Made by a program: the position numbers and the translations under genes. The notes under the pieces are model-generated. The model ran no database searches. It was not told the DNA's origin and worked only from the letters and a program-made list of their open reading frames with translations. This document shows positions 56,102 through 64,000 of a DNA stretch of 64,000 nucleotides, piece after piece. Numbering within the stretch: position 1 is the stretch's first letter; each line of letters starts with the position of its first letter. The stretch comes from Methanobacterium_C sp963845285 (GTDB lineage: Archaea; Methanobacteriota; Methanobacteria; Methanobacteriales; Methanobacteriaceae): positions 1 through 64,000 of the forward strand of contig CAWJRO010000033.1 of assembly GCA_963845285.1 (NCBI GenBank), in the 5' to 3' direction.

Positions 56102-57220
56102 GTGGATGAATCATTGGACCGGCAAATAAATCTTTTAAAGAAGGGTAAATCATCCAAGGAACAACTAACTTCTTCAGAGAGGGAAGATGGAAAAAGAATT
56201 CTTTCAGAACTCTCAGTTATCTACAGTATCTCTTCATTATCTTCTATTCACAGGGAAAAAGAGTTAATGCATGCAACTGTGAATATGGCAACTTTAATTC
56301 TTGGTATTCGCTATTTTGGACTCGTAGCCCTCTATGGTGAGGGGTACCATGTAATGGCATCAATTGGTTTTAAGGATCCTGCTATTTTGATCGAAAAGAT
56401 CACCGAAGGAAAACCCAACCAGTTCATTTTTTCGTTTAACTGCGAAAAGCCCATGATACTTTTTATGGAACGTAACAGCTTTCTAACAGATAGAGAGAGA
56501 AGGGTTTACACAATATTTGCAAACAGCCTTCAAACAGCTCTTTTAAATGCTTTAACTCTTGAAAAAAAAGAAAAAGCTGAAAAAGAGCTTAAAGCTTCCT
56601 TAAAGGGGAAGGAACTGCTCTTAAAGGAGATCCATCACCGTGTTAAAAACAACATGCAGATCATCTCAAGTTTACTCTCACTCCAGTCCAACTACGTGGA
56701 AGGTGAGGCTGTGAACGTTTTAAAGGAGAGCCAGAACAGGGTGAAGTCCATGGCTATAATCCATGAGAAACTTTATCAGTCCTATGATCTAACCCATATA
56801 AACTTCAAAGAATATATTGAAAGTTTGTTAAATTATCTTTTTCACTCTTATACTAAAAATTTTGGGGATGTAACAATCAAATTGGATGTTGAGGAAATTT
56901 TCTTCAGCATAGAAACTGCAGTGCCATTGGGTTTGATAATAAATGAACTGGTATCAAATAGTTTAAAATACGCATTTCCTCAGGAAAAAGGTGAAATAAC
57001 TTTAAAAATCTATAAAAAACTTGATGGATTTACCATTCAGATATCTGATAATGGTGTTGGAATGCCTGATGAAATTAAATTCACCACAACAGATTCTCTG
57101 GGTTTGCAGCTAGTATCTTCACTTGTAAACCAGCTTGATGGCAGTGTGGAACTTAAAAGACATAATGGAACATCTTATTTGATAAATTTCAAGGAGCAGA
57201 AGTACAGGAATAGAATATGA
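56102..57220 (+). CDS. HisKA_2 sensor histidine kinase partner of FIST
   Basis: A 372-residue kinase with a GTG start preceded by gggg about ten bases upstream. The first 150 residues are a GAF-like input domain (HATVNMATLILGIRYFGLVA). A short coiled coil leads to the HisKA_2 box EIHHRVKNNMQIISSLLSLQ and an ATPase domain with NELVSNSLKYAF, DNGVGMPDE and DSLGLQLVSSL. No membrane helix is present. The kinase core is closely similar to that of the multi-PAS kinase at 21262. No receiver protein lies nearby. Confidence 0.92.
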   Translation: MDESLDRQINLLKKGKSSKEQLTSSEREDGKRILSELSVIYSISSLSSIHREKELMHATVNMATLILGIRYFGLVALYGEGYHVMASIGFKDPAILIEKITEGKPNQFIFSFNCEKPMILFMERNSFLTDRERRVYTIFANSLQTALLNALTLEKKEKAEKELKASLKGKELLLKEIHHRVKNNMQIISSLLSLQSNYVEGEAVNVLKESQNRVKSMAIIHEKLYQSYDLTHINFKEYIESLLNYLFHSYTKNFGDVTIKLDVEEIFFSIETAVPLGLIINELVSNSLKYAFPQEKGEITLKIYKKLDGFTIQISDNGVGMPDEIKFTTTDSLGLQLVSSLVNQLDGSVELKRHNGTSYLINFKEQKYRNRI

Positions 57221-57413
57221 TACACCAAGATTTAAGATTGGTACAGGGCCAAGATTGGGTTAATATTTGGCTACAAATTTATTAAATAGGATTTAATTCC
57301 AGGAAATAATTTAAAACTAACACAGTAAAACTAATACAGACTAAATTAGGATAAAGATTCAAATCAAGAGCCTGAACATAGAATGATGATATTTAAAAAA
57401 ATAGTATAACTAA

Positions 57414-57557
57414 ACTGTTTCATACTTTAGAATTTGCAAAAAAATAAGGATAAATAAAGTTTTAAATTCAAAAATAATCAAATATATATCAAAACTAATC
57501 GGATATATAGCAAAAATAATCAAGTACATCATATCAAAAGTAATTATGAGACCGATT
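57414..57557 (-). mobile_element. Degenerate MITE-1 copy
   Basis: Reverse copy with eroded ends (actgtttcat ... gagaccgattc) and an internal partial duplication (aataatcaaatatatatc, aaaataatcaagtac), which makes it about 144 bp. No gene otherwise in 57221-57571. Confidence 0.6.
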
Positions 57558-57571
57558 CATAACTAAAAAGA

Positions 57572-58456
57572 TTATTTATTCATGTTTTGCATGAGCATTC
57601 TTGTCATGGTGTCAAGTATTATTCCAGTAAATGCAATGAAAACACCTGTTATACAGATCAAACCAGCAACAACAGTTGGTGCCAGGCTTCTGCTTCCACC
57701 GCCCAGATAATTTCCGAAAAAGATCAGACCTGCAACTAAACCTAACATGATCAATATGAGTCCTGGAGCTGTGAAGTAGTAAAGTGGTCTGTTGAATTCC
57801 ATGTCACGAAGTACTTTGACAAGCACCCCTACACCGTGGCTTACAGGGTTTCTTTTGTTGTTGGCTACGTCGTACCTAACCCCTATTTCCACTTCTTTTA
57901 TCCTTAAACCTGCATTTGAAGCTTCTGTTAACATCTCACTTTCAATGCCAAAACCATTTTGACGGAACTTGAATGCGGGAACTGAGTGGATTGCAAAGGC
58001 TCTGAAACCGCTTTGGCTATCGGTTATATGGGTCCTGCCATTTATATTGGTTGCTATGTCCAGTACGCTTTGACCCACCCGTCTGTACTTTGGAGTGTTT
58101 TTTTCTCCGCCATTAAGGTATCTACTGCCGTTTACAACATCTGCTTCCCCATTGATTATAGGTTCTATAAGTAATGGTATCTGAGAGGGACTGTGCTGGC
58201 CATCTGCATCCACGGTAACGATGATATCTGAACCGTTAACTACTTCAAAACCAGTTTTAAGAGCTGCACCTTTTCCCAGATTTTCAAGGTGACTTATAAC
58301 TTCTGCTCCTGCTATTTCTGCTATCTCTGCAGTTTTATCAGTACTTCCATCATTAACAACTATTACTCGGTTTGAATATTTTTTTGCACTTAAAACAATA
58401 CTTCCAATAGATATCTGCTCATTATATGCAGGTAATATTGTTGTTATATATGTCAT
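57572..58456 (-). CDS. Family 2 glycosyltransferase, dolichol-phosphate-sugar synthase type (paralogue of 17585)
   Basis: A 294-residue protein: GT-A domain with ILPAYNEQISIGSIV, VVNDGSTDKT and VDADGQHSPSQ, then two C-terminal helices (LILIMLGLVAGLIFFGNYL and the TMTRML end). It is nearly colinear with the 17585 product. The substitution of ND for DD in VVNDGST is conservative at this site. It should charge a polyprenyl phosphate with a sugar. Here it stands alone between signalling genes and an ATPase, so the two copies may have different donors. Confidence 0.85.
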   Translation of the reverse strand: MTYITTILPAYNEQISIGSIVLSAKKYSNRVIVVNDGSTDKTAEIAEIAGAEVISHLENLGKGAALKTGFEVVNGSDIIVTVDADGQHSPSQIPLLIEPIINGEADVVNGSRYLNGGEKNTPKYRRVGQSVLDIATNINGRTHITDSQSGFRAFAIHSVPAFKFRQNGFGIESEMLTEASNAGLRIKEVEIGVRYDVANNKRNPVSHGVGVLVKVLRDMEFNRPLYYFTAPGLILIMLGLVAGLIFFGNYLGGGSRSLAPTVVAGLICITGVFIAFTGIILDTMTRMLMQNMNK

Positions 58457-58667
58457 TTTACTTTTTCATTCCATTTATTCGTGCAACTGTATTAAAAATA
58501 TCATTTAATGAATTACTCATACTATATTAGACCTCTTTTATATAATTTTATGAAAAAAATGCCAATTCTTAAATGAATATCTTTTAATTAACTTATTATA
58601 TTTGAGTAACTGCTCTCTCGTGATCTATATCATTATCTGCCCTTCAACATATTTTTTAATATTATAC

Positions 58668-58773
58668 GAAGCTGTCTCATGATTATTTTTACTGATATAA
58701 TTTTCATTATTTTTGAATTTAAAGTTCTATTTACTCTTATTTTTTTTCAAATTTTGAACTATAAAACAGCTTT
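58668..58773 (+). mobile_element. MITE-1 copy, Tcattattt variant
   Basis: gaagctgtctcatgatt ... ataaaacagcttt, flanked by TATAC on both sides (58663-58667, 58774-58778), a 5-bp duplication. The rest of 58457-59090 has no supported gene. Confidence 0.82.
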
Positions 58774-59090
58774 TATACTCATTGATATCAATATATACAA
58801 TTATGTCAAGGAAAGTGCTCAATTTACAGTTTACATCATCAGAAACTTTAAAATAAGAATAGAAACAATTGCAAGGATATTTTAATGGGTTTTCTATAAA
58901 CACTTTTAAATTCATATACCCAAAAAAAACATAGAGCCAAAAAAGAATAAAATTTATTGTTTTAGACCTCAAAGTGTTCAGGGATAGTGTAGAGTGTTAA
59001 CATTTTTTTATATTTTATAGGAGAATGTGATTTTAAATGGTTTATTCAAGATTTAAGAGTATTTGATCCTTTAACCTTAAAATAAACCTC

Positions 59091-59882
59091 ATGGATCATG
59101 AAACAAGTTTATATCTTTTAAACAAAAGAAGAGTAGATATGCCTAAATTCAAGGTGAGTTCCAGTAATGATAACACAAACTTTGTGAGCACTGATTCTTA
59201 CAGAAAGCTTTCTAAAAAATTTCGAAGCTTAAAAAGAGATAACGGAAGAATAATTCATGTTTTAGGGGCTCCGGGAACAGGTAAATCAACCAACATTCAC
59301 AGGGCCCTGGGCGAGTTGGATCTTAACGTCTTTGAATTCGAGTTTGAGCTTCCAAATGATTCAATGACATCAAAAGAAGTTTTTTCTGAATTTTTAAGAT
59401 CACTTAAAGAACAATTGGGTGTAAATTCAAAAAAGGAAAGTTACAAACATCTTTTGGATTTTGATGTTGTACTCTTTGCAGATAAATTTCATGATATTCA
59501 TTATATTGAACATGGTAAGGTGGGCTTCAGCAGGTGGACAGACACTGTTGGGTTGGGAGCAACCTATTTTTATATCCTGTGCATTGCAGAATACATGAAG
59601 CACCGCAGGAACTTTCAGGACATGAACCTGGTATTCCAAACAGCCTGGAGAATCTACTTAAAAGGTAAAAAATATGATATCTTCACGGATCTGGGCATTC
59701 TATCCAAAATTATCGTGGGATTTCTTAAATTATTCTTTGAAGTGGTTGAGATTTCTTATTCTGAGGAAGAAACAATACAAATTGTGAAAAATCACGTTGA
59801 TGCCAGTGAAGTTGATATTAAAGAGCTCATAAAAAAGTACGGACGTAAACCTCGTTTTATATGTCAGGAATTGGATAAATAA
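59091..59882 (+). CDS. P-loop ATPase of unknown role
   Basis: A 263-residue protein, or about 247 from MPKFKVSSSNDNTNF at 59139. The Walker A motif is VLGAPGTGKSTNIHRAL near residue 60, followed by NVFEFEFELPND. A Walker B-like segment (DFDVVLFADKFHDI) lies near 130. The central region is hydrophobic (ATYFYILCIAEYM, LSKIIVGFLKLFFEVVEI) but not clearly transmembrane. The C terminus resembles an AAA-type sensor helix. Relatives seem lineage-specific; I cannot name a process. It is not in an operon. Confidence 0.6.
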   Translation: MDHETSLYLLNKRRVDMPKFKVSSSNDNTNFVSTDSYRKLSKKFRSLKRDNGRIIHVLGAPGTGKSTNIHRALGELDLNVFEFEFELPNDSMTSKEVFSEFLRSLKEQLGVNSKKESYKHLLDFDVVLFADKFHDIHYIEHGKVGFSRWTDTVGLGATYFYILCIAEYMKHRRNFQDMNLVFQTAWRIYLKGKKYDIFTDLGILSKIIVGFLKLFFEVVEISYSEEETIQIVKNHVDASEVDIKELIKKYGRKPRFICQELDK

Positions 59883-59939
59883 TTAGAATTTAAATTAAAC
59901 TTAATTTTTAAATTCAAGTTGATTTTTTTATTACTGTTG

Positions 59940-60046
59940 GAGGGTATCTCATGATTAATTTTCATATGCAAAATTTTGTTTATTTTTGAATTTAAAGCTT
60001 TATTTGTCCTTATTTTTTTATAAATTTTGAACTATGAGACATCCTC
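59940..60046 (+). mobile_element. MITE-1 copy, consensus type
   Basis: gagggtatctcatgatt ... atgagacatcctc, 107 bp, with no matching flanks. Confidence 0.83.
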
Positions 60047-60536
60047 TCGTACTAATAAAAAGTTTCAATAAGAAGCTTTTTTTGTAAAATAGAGGCGTCC
60101 AAGGGCATTTTAATTGCCCTCTTTGCCCCAACACAAACCAATGTTTGCAACTGCTACCTGCCGAGTAACGTATGTAAATGGATATGACCTTGTATTAATA
60201 CTTTTTGATTGAGAGTGGGGAACGTGTATAATACAGGTTTTATTAAAAAAATATTGTTTAAGTAGAAAATCTAAACTTTTAAGGACACTAAAAGTGTTTT
60301 TATTTAATCCTTCCATAAACAGAGTCAATTCACAGTTTTTAGGTTCATTTCACAGTTTTTAAGTTACAAATTTTCCAATATTAATACTTTTTGCTTTGTT
60401 TGTGTATCGATACTTTTATTACGTTTTTAATATTATATGTTACTGTAAAAATTGGAGGACCATAGCTTCCGATCTATTTGTAAATGAAACTCAAGATTTG
60501 ATTTATGAAGATAATAAATAATTAGGAGGTGAGTAG
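60047..60536. other. Intergenic stretch, partly higher in GC
   Basis: About 490 bp. The segment 60090-60185 is richer in G and C than its surroundings and on the minus strand reads YVTRQVAVANIGLCWGKEGN at the end of a 72-codon frame. I do not recognise it; it may be a remnant of an imported gene. The last 30 bases carry a strong ribosome site (aggaggtgag). Confidence 0.35.
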
Positions 60537-60677
60537 ATATCATACACAAGTGGACAAAAACCTGGAAGGGGATCATATGTTTGTACGTGTTGTGGTGAAT
60601 GCAGAGATCTAAACTACGACACAGATACACTACCTTTATGTGATCGGTGTAAAAACCGTATTTTTACCAAATATTAA
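60537..60677 (+). CDS. Small zinc-ribbon protein with apparent ATA start
   Basis: A 46-residue product: SYTSGQKPGRGSYVC, then TCCGECRDLNYDTDTLPLC and DRCKNRIFTKY. Two CxxC pairs (Cys16/Cys19 and Cys35/Cys38, counting the start as 1) form a rubredoxin- or zinc-ribbon-like fold widely seen in small prokaryotic proteins of this length. The ribosome site aggaggtg is ideally placed before ATA at 60537-60539, and no ATG, GTG or TTG is available in frame upstream of the conserved part. Either the start is non-canonical or ATG has mutated. Role unknown. Confidence 0.6.
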   Translation: MSYTSGQKPGRGSYVCTCCGECRDLNYDTDTLPLCDRCKNRIFTKY

Positions 60678-60729
60678 AAAATAACTCCAAATAAAGGATC
60701 ATTTTTTTTCAGTTATATTTTTTATTTTT

Positions 60730-60836
60730 GAGGCTGACCCATAATTATTCGTAACATATATAATTCTGCTTATTTTTGAATTTAAAGCGTTGTTTATCCT
60801 TATTTTTTTGTAGATTTTGGATTATGGGACAGCCTC
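60730..60836 (+). mobile_element. MITE-1 copy, GACCC variant
   Basis: gaggctgacccataatt ... attatgggacagcctc, flanked by TTTT on both sides. Confidence 0.87.
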
Positions 60837-60844
60837 TTTTAAAA

Positions 60845-61058
60845 GAAGCTGGCTCATGATTATTTTTACTTATGAGACTGTCGCATAATTATTTGTGACA
60901 TATATAATTCTGCTTATTTTTGAATTTAAAGCGTTGTTTATCCTTATTTTTTTGTAGATTTTGAATTATGGGACAACCTCTTATATAACTCTCATTATTT
61001 TTGAATTTGAAACTTTATTTACTCTTATTTTTTGTAAATTTTGATATAGGACATCCTT
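60845..61058 (+). mobile_element. Outer MITE-1 copy, split by an insertion
   Basis: The left 29 bases (gaagctggctcatgatt, 60845-60873) and the remainder (tataactctcattattt to aggacatccttt, 60981-61058) form one Tcattattt-type copy once the inner element is removed. Confidence 0.8.
60874..60980 (+). mobile_element. Inner MITE-1 copy nested in another
   Basis: A 107-bp copy (gagactgtcgcataatt ... attatgggacaacctc) inserted in the outer copy. TTAT occurs on both sides (60870-60873, 60981-60984) but once in intact outer copies, proving a 4-bp target duplication. Confidence 0.9.
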
Positions 61059-61079
61059 TAAAAGATCAAATTTAACTAA

Positions 61080-61589
61080 TTATTTTTTTGCTAAATTTTG
61101 GGTTTCGTCTTTTTTGTCAACCAATTTTCCCACCAGATAAACCCCAAGGGCCAAAGCTAAAACAACAGCTGTAACATTGTAATCAGCACTTGTGGTTAAT
61201 CCCAACTGCCATGAACCCCAGTTGAAGGGGTAAAATAGGTAAATACCGTTATTGACATTTTTCAGTGTTAAATCAAGGAGGTAATGGGTGACAACTCCGA
61301 AGCTTAACATCAAGAATGCAGTTTTTTTGTTGTGAAAGAGCAGGGATACCAACCCTGCAACTGTGAAGGATCCAATAGGCAAGTGTATGGGTTGTATGGA
61401 GTTCCAGATGTTCCAGCCTGCAGCCTGGAATAAAAGGCCGAATTTCACAACGTCAGGTACCAGAGCTCCCACCATTACCAGCACGGTGTTTTCAGGTCCG
61501 AAGCTCTTATATTTGAAGCGCAAAACCCTGCAGATTATCCATGCTGCAGCTATATGGGTTACCCAGTCTGGTATTATTTCCGCCTCATG
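61080..61589 (-). CDS. Small multi-pass membrane protein, metal-dependent-hydrolase-like (YdjM/DUF457 type), apparent ATA start
   Basis: About 168 residues. Conventional starts allow only a TTG at 61523, but conserved sequence continues upstream as IPDWVTHIAAAWIICRV, the usual N terminus of this membrane hydrolase family, with metal-binding Asp/His. The only initiator-like codons there are two ATA triplets at about 61584-61589, placed after gagg and overlapping the upstream stop. DVVKFG, HLPIGS and THYLLDLTLK follow in later helices. Four or five membrane segments are expected. Function of archaeal members is unknown. Confidence 0.6.
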   Translation of the reverse strand, partial: HEAEIIPDWVTHIAAAWIICRVLRFKYKSFGPENTVLVMVGALVPDVVKFGLLFQAAGWNIWNSIQPIHLPIGSFTVAGLVSLLFHNKKTAFLMLSFGVVTHYLLDLTLKNVNNGIYLFYPFNWGSWQLGLTTSADYNVTAVVLALALGVYLVGKLVDKKDETQNLAKK

Positions 61590-62035
61590 AATTCCATTTT
61601 CTTGGGGTTAAAATACCAGTAACGGTTGAAAAGCCAGGCTAAAAACAGTAATGCCAAGAATGAGCGTATGAGCATGAACTGGTAACTCCACTTGGGAATT
61701 ACAATTATCTTATACTCTTTAACATGATATGACGGTTTCAAAACTCCCATTACCCCCACATTGTCTCCGATGGATACGGGGGTGGATGATTCAACAGTGT
61801 AATTTACCTTCTGGTTGAGTCCTGTGTCTTTCAAGTTAAATCCGCCAGTATAAACAGATGTAACCTCTCCAGAGATTGATACATACTCTCCAAGGGGGTA
61901 GTGTGCCAGTATCATTGTAGTATCCGGATATTTGGAATGTTTTTGATAATTTTCCTGGTAGTAAAGGCAGAGGCCTGCAAGTAAAATGAGGAGAATTACT
62001 GCAGTTGCCAGCCTTTTTTTGGATGATAATCTCAT
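61574..62035 (-). CDS. Membrane-anchored protein with predicted OB-like outer domain
   Basis: About 153 residues from MRLSSKKRLATAVILLILLA. One N-terminal helix (residues 8-25) and one C-terminal helix (IRSFLALLFLAWLFNRYWYF) enclose about 85 residues rich in beta strands (YVSISGEVTSVYTGGFNLKD, IGDNVGVMGVLKP), which look like an OB-fold. The tail (NPKKMEFMRRK) is basic and cytoplasmic. The gene is coupled to the next membrane protein. I do not recognise a named family. Confidence 0.65.
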   Translation of the reverse strand: MRLSSKKRLATAVILLILLAGLCLYYQENYQKHSKYPDTTMILAHYPLGEYVSISGEVTSVYTGGFNLKDTGLNQKVNYTVESSTPVSIGDNVGVMGVLKPSYHVKEYKIIVIPKWSYQFMLIRSFLALLFLAWLFNRYWYFNPKKMEFMRRK

Positions 62036-62356
62036 GTTAAACAAACCTTTATACTTGATCTGGTTTTAAATTATCCCTTATCAAATATTTGAGTTTAATT
62101 GAATCTTGAAATCGAAAATATTGAAATAGATTTTTATCTATGATCTTGAACTTGTTTTAAAGAATGTTTTAAAACATGAAGTTATTTTTTTGCCAAAATT
62201 AAAATACCTTTTTAAACAAAGATAACATTAAGTTATAATTTATTCCTATCGTTCATAATTTATATTACTCCCATCACTCACATTTAAATTGGAATACATC
62301 TTTAAAGTAAATAAACAGGAGAATATTGATAAAAAAAGAAGGGGAGAATACGTAAC

Positions 62357-62629
62357 ATGGTTTCTGCAAAATTTTATAAAAAGCTAATGGAAATTACAAA
62401 AGTAATGGAAGAAGAGGGTGAGGGAATTGGCTACATTCACAATGAAATTGATACTTACACAATTGGAACAAAAGTGTACAGTGAAAAAATAGTTAAATAT
62501 CTGGATGAGACAGTGGGGACATGGGAAGGCAGTGAAGCCCAGGTTAAGAAGAAAAAAGGAAAAAAGAAACAGGAAAAAGGAAGTAAAGTTAGTTACCTCT
62601 GGAAGATTCCTGTAAAAGAAAGTAAATGA
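62357..62629 (+). CDS. Small basic hypothetical protein
   Basis: A 90-residue product with aaggggag 13 bases before the ATG. It opens MVSAKFYKKLMEITKVMEEE and has GYIHNEIDTYTIGTKVYSEK in the middle. The last third is Lys-rich (QVKKKKGKKKQEKGSK). The charged tail suggests binding to nucleic acid or ribosome. No family recognised. 62045-62356 upstream has no gene. Confidence 0.6.
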   Translation: MVSAKFYKKLMEITKVMEEEGEGIGYIHNEIDTYTIGTKVYSEKIVKYLDETVGTWEGSEAQVKKKKGKKKQEKGSKVSYLWKIPVKESK

Positions 62630-62768
62630 ATTAAGGAATGAATTAGTTTTATCGCTTTTTTTAAATTTTACTAGCTTAAATTTTCCATAATTTTTTATTT
62701 TACGTTCATGATCTAAAAGTACCTGTAATCGCCATTTTGATCGACTCTTTGTAATAAGGAATAATAAA

Positions 62769-63056
62769 TGTTCTATCATACAGAATAAATTCCGAAGAAC
62801 TATACAAAATCGCTAAAAAATTTCTAAAACTATCGATCCACAAAATTGAATCAATACTTATAAAAATTGACAGTTACATGTATATGGAACGGCCCATATA
62901 CGTTAATTTTCACTCTATTTTAAAATCTACTATCACATATCAATCAATGGGACGAAAATCAAAGTTAATGCATCAGATAATTACATTATCACTGAAAAAG
63001 AGTTAAAACTAATCCAGAAATTGATCATGAAAGGAATTGATGTTGATATGGAATAA
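62769..63056 (+). pseudogene. Possible decayed ORFs
   Basis: Frames give YRINSEELYKIAKKFLKLSI with HKIESILIKIDSYMY and, after a shift, GTKIKVNASDNYIITEKELK with LIQKLIMKGIDVDME, ending at 63056. The fragments look coding-like but no family is recognised. Confidence 0.3.
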
Positions 63057-63303
63057 GACGAGTAACTCCAAAAGAGTGGGTAAGATGCTGTTAATTTTTC
63101 AGACCCTGAATCAAGGTGGATGAAGAACAAAAAGAATCATAAGTTTTTGTATAGTTATACCGATAACAGTCGAACAGGATTCAGGAATATATCTCTTCTT
63201 TCTGTCAATTGAACAATCAAATAGAAACCAACAAATATGAGAAGTTTATAATTTAGCACATAGTAACATTAGTATAAACTTAAATATTAATGGAGGTAGG
63301 TAT

Positions 63304-64000
63304 ATGAAAAGAAAATTTAAAACGGATGTTTTAAAAATTCTATTTTTAATCTCTATTTTAGTTTTTAGTGCGGGTAATGTATCTGCTGCCCAGTGGGAAG
63401 TAGGTTCTAATCAGTTATATACCACCATTCAATCAGCAATTAATAATGCAAATACCACTGATGGTGATGTACTCAATGTGCACAGTGGAACCTATGCTGA
63501 AGATGTTGTTGTTAATAAAAGGTTGACTGTACAGGCCAATGAAGGAGACACTGTCGAAGTACAACCCATAAATACGGGATTTACTGTTGTAAATGATAGT
63601 ACTGGTGATGGTAGTGGCAGTACTGTAAATGGGTTCGATATTGGCAATTCTCCCAATGGAACTGGAGTTAATATAAGTGCGGATAACTGTACTGTTAAAA
63701 ATAATCAAATTAATGGCGGTGAAACAGGGATTGCTGTTTCAGGAGCCAATACTACCCTTGTGGATAATATTATTTCTGGCCAATCTGAAGCCGGGATCAT
63801 GGGAAACCTTTCTAGAGGATCCTTCACGGCTTCTGGAAATTACATCTATAATCTTATTGGTGATGGGTTAGTGGAAGGTATTACTGTTTCAACTCATGGG
63901 AATTTAAGCGATTTTAACATCAACGGAAACACAATATCTAATATTACTTCACTTTATGGTGCTGCCTTTGGAGTTCAACTGGGAAAAAGTACGGGTCCTG
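63304..64000 (+). CDS. Secreted right-handed beta-helix adhesin-like protein (5-prime part)
   Basis: The frame is open to the window end (232 residues so far). A signal peptide (MKRKFKTDVLKILFLISILV, cleaved after NVSA) precedes WEVGSNQLYTTIQSAINNAN, the usual beginning of archaeal parallel beta-helix (NosD/PbH1) surface proteins. Repeating rungs follow: TVQANEGDTVEV, NTGFTVVNDSTGDG, GTGVNISADNCTVKNNQING, TGIAVSGANTTLVDNIISG. Many N-x-S/T sequons suggest glycosylation. ggaggt lies seven bases before the ATG. The C-terminal anchor is outside the window. Confidence 0.88.
   Translation, partial: MKRKFKTDVLKILFLISILVFSAGNVSAAQWEVGSNQLYTTIQSAINNANTTDGDVLNVHSGTYAEDVVVNKRLTVQANEGDTVEVQPINTGFTVVNDSTGDGSGSTVNGFDIGNSPNGTGVNISADNCTVKNNQINGGETGIAVSGANTTLVDNIISGQSEAGIMGNLSRGSFTASGNYIYNLIGDGLVEGITVSTHGNLSDFNINGNTISNITSLYGAAFGVQLGKSTGP

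Noticed and set aside
62384..62779. 131-residue antisense open frame over the small basic gene
   Set aside because: Phe-rich complement of Lys/Glu codons; the plus-strand gene has a ribosome site.

Overview
The window is AT-rich, archaeal in gene content and style, and most like a Methanobacteriales methanogen close to Methanobacterium. The support is a pair of Mur-type ligases of the kind used for pseudomurein, an extracellular protein with a pseudomurein-binding-like segment, a C-terminal anchor of the Methanobacterium adhesin type, DUF1616 and DUF2206 membrane proteins, cobalt-precorrin methyltransferase CbiF, DUF166, and HisKA_2 sensor kinases. No rRNA, tRNA or CRISPR array was seen.

Layout. 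1-4.1 kb: a CadC-like metal sensor and a heavy-metal P1B ATPase with a palindromic operator. 4.2-6.5 kb: a complete IS1182-like insertion sequence and two small non-autonomous elements. 6.7-8.5 kb: cbiF and a frameshifted DUF166/ferredoxin gene. 8.9-14.3 kb: a secreted cell-wall protein and two overlapping Mur ligases. 15.3-20.3 kb: a GT-C-like membrane protein, a dolichol-phosphate-sugar-synthase-like GT2 and a DUF1616 protein carrying two coding minisatellites. 21.3-23.8 kb: a five-PAS sensor kinase. 24.2-26.0 kb: decayed transposases and a frameshifted anchored surface protein. 27.2-44.1 kb: a large surface-glycan locus (NodB deacetylase, ATP-grasp, PHP, several glycosyltransferases, GT-C and DUF2206 membrane proteins, two hexapeptide acyltransferases, FkbM methyltransferase, flippase). 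44.5-46.3 kb: a second DUF1616 protein. 46.5-54.4 kb: an accessory zone with a ribbon-helix-helix operon, a DUF4258/DUF2283-like pair, HEPN/nucleotidyltransferase remnants, a papain-like peptidase and an AlbA/Schlafen-type regulator beside a GATC-rich repeat array. 54.9-57.2 kb: a FIST sensor and histidine kinase pair. 57.6-64 kb: a second GT2, a P-loop ATPase, small zinc-ribbon and membrane proteins, and the start of a beta-helix adhesin that runs off the end.

Together the genes describe an envelope-building region: wall peptide ligases, wall-binding and anchored surface proteins, lipid-linked sugar donors, glycan assembly and export. GT-C, GT2, DUF1616 and acyltransferase genes each occur twice. 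The intergenic DNA is dominated by four families of short inverted-repeat elements (named here MITE-1 to MITE-4) and by many two- or three-copy tandem duplications. The most unusual observations are the MITE burst with readable target duplications, including a nested insertion; three genes whose only well-placed start is ATA; two HEPN remnants cut at almost the same codon; and the GATC-rich iteron-like array. No single wholly new system could be demonstrated from sequence alone.
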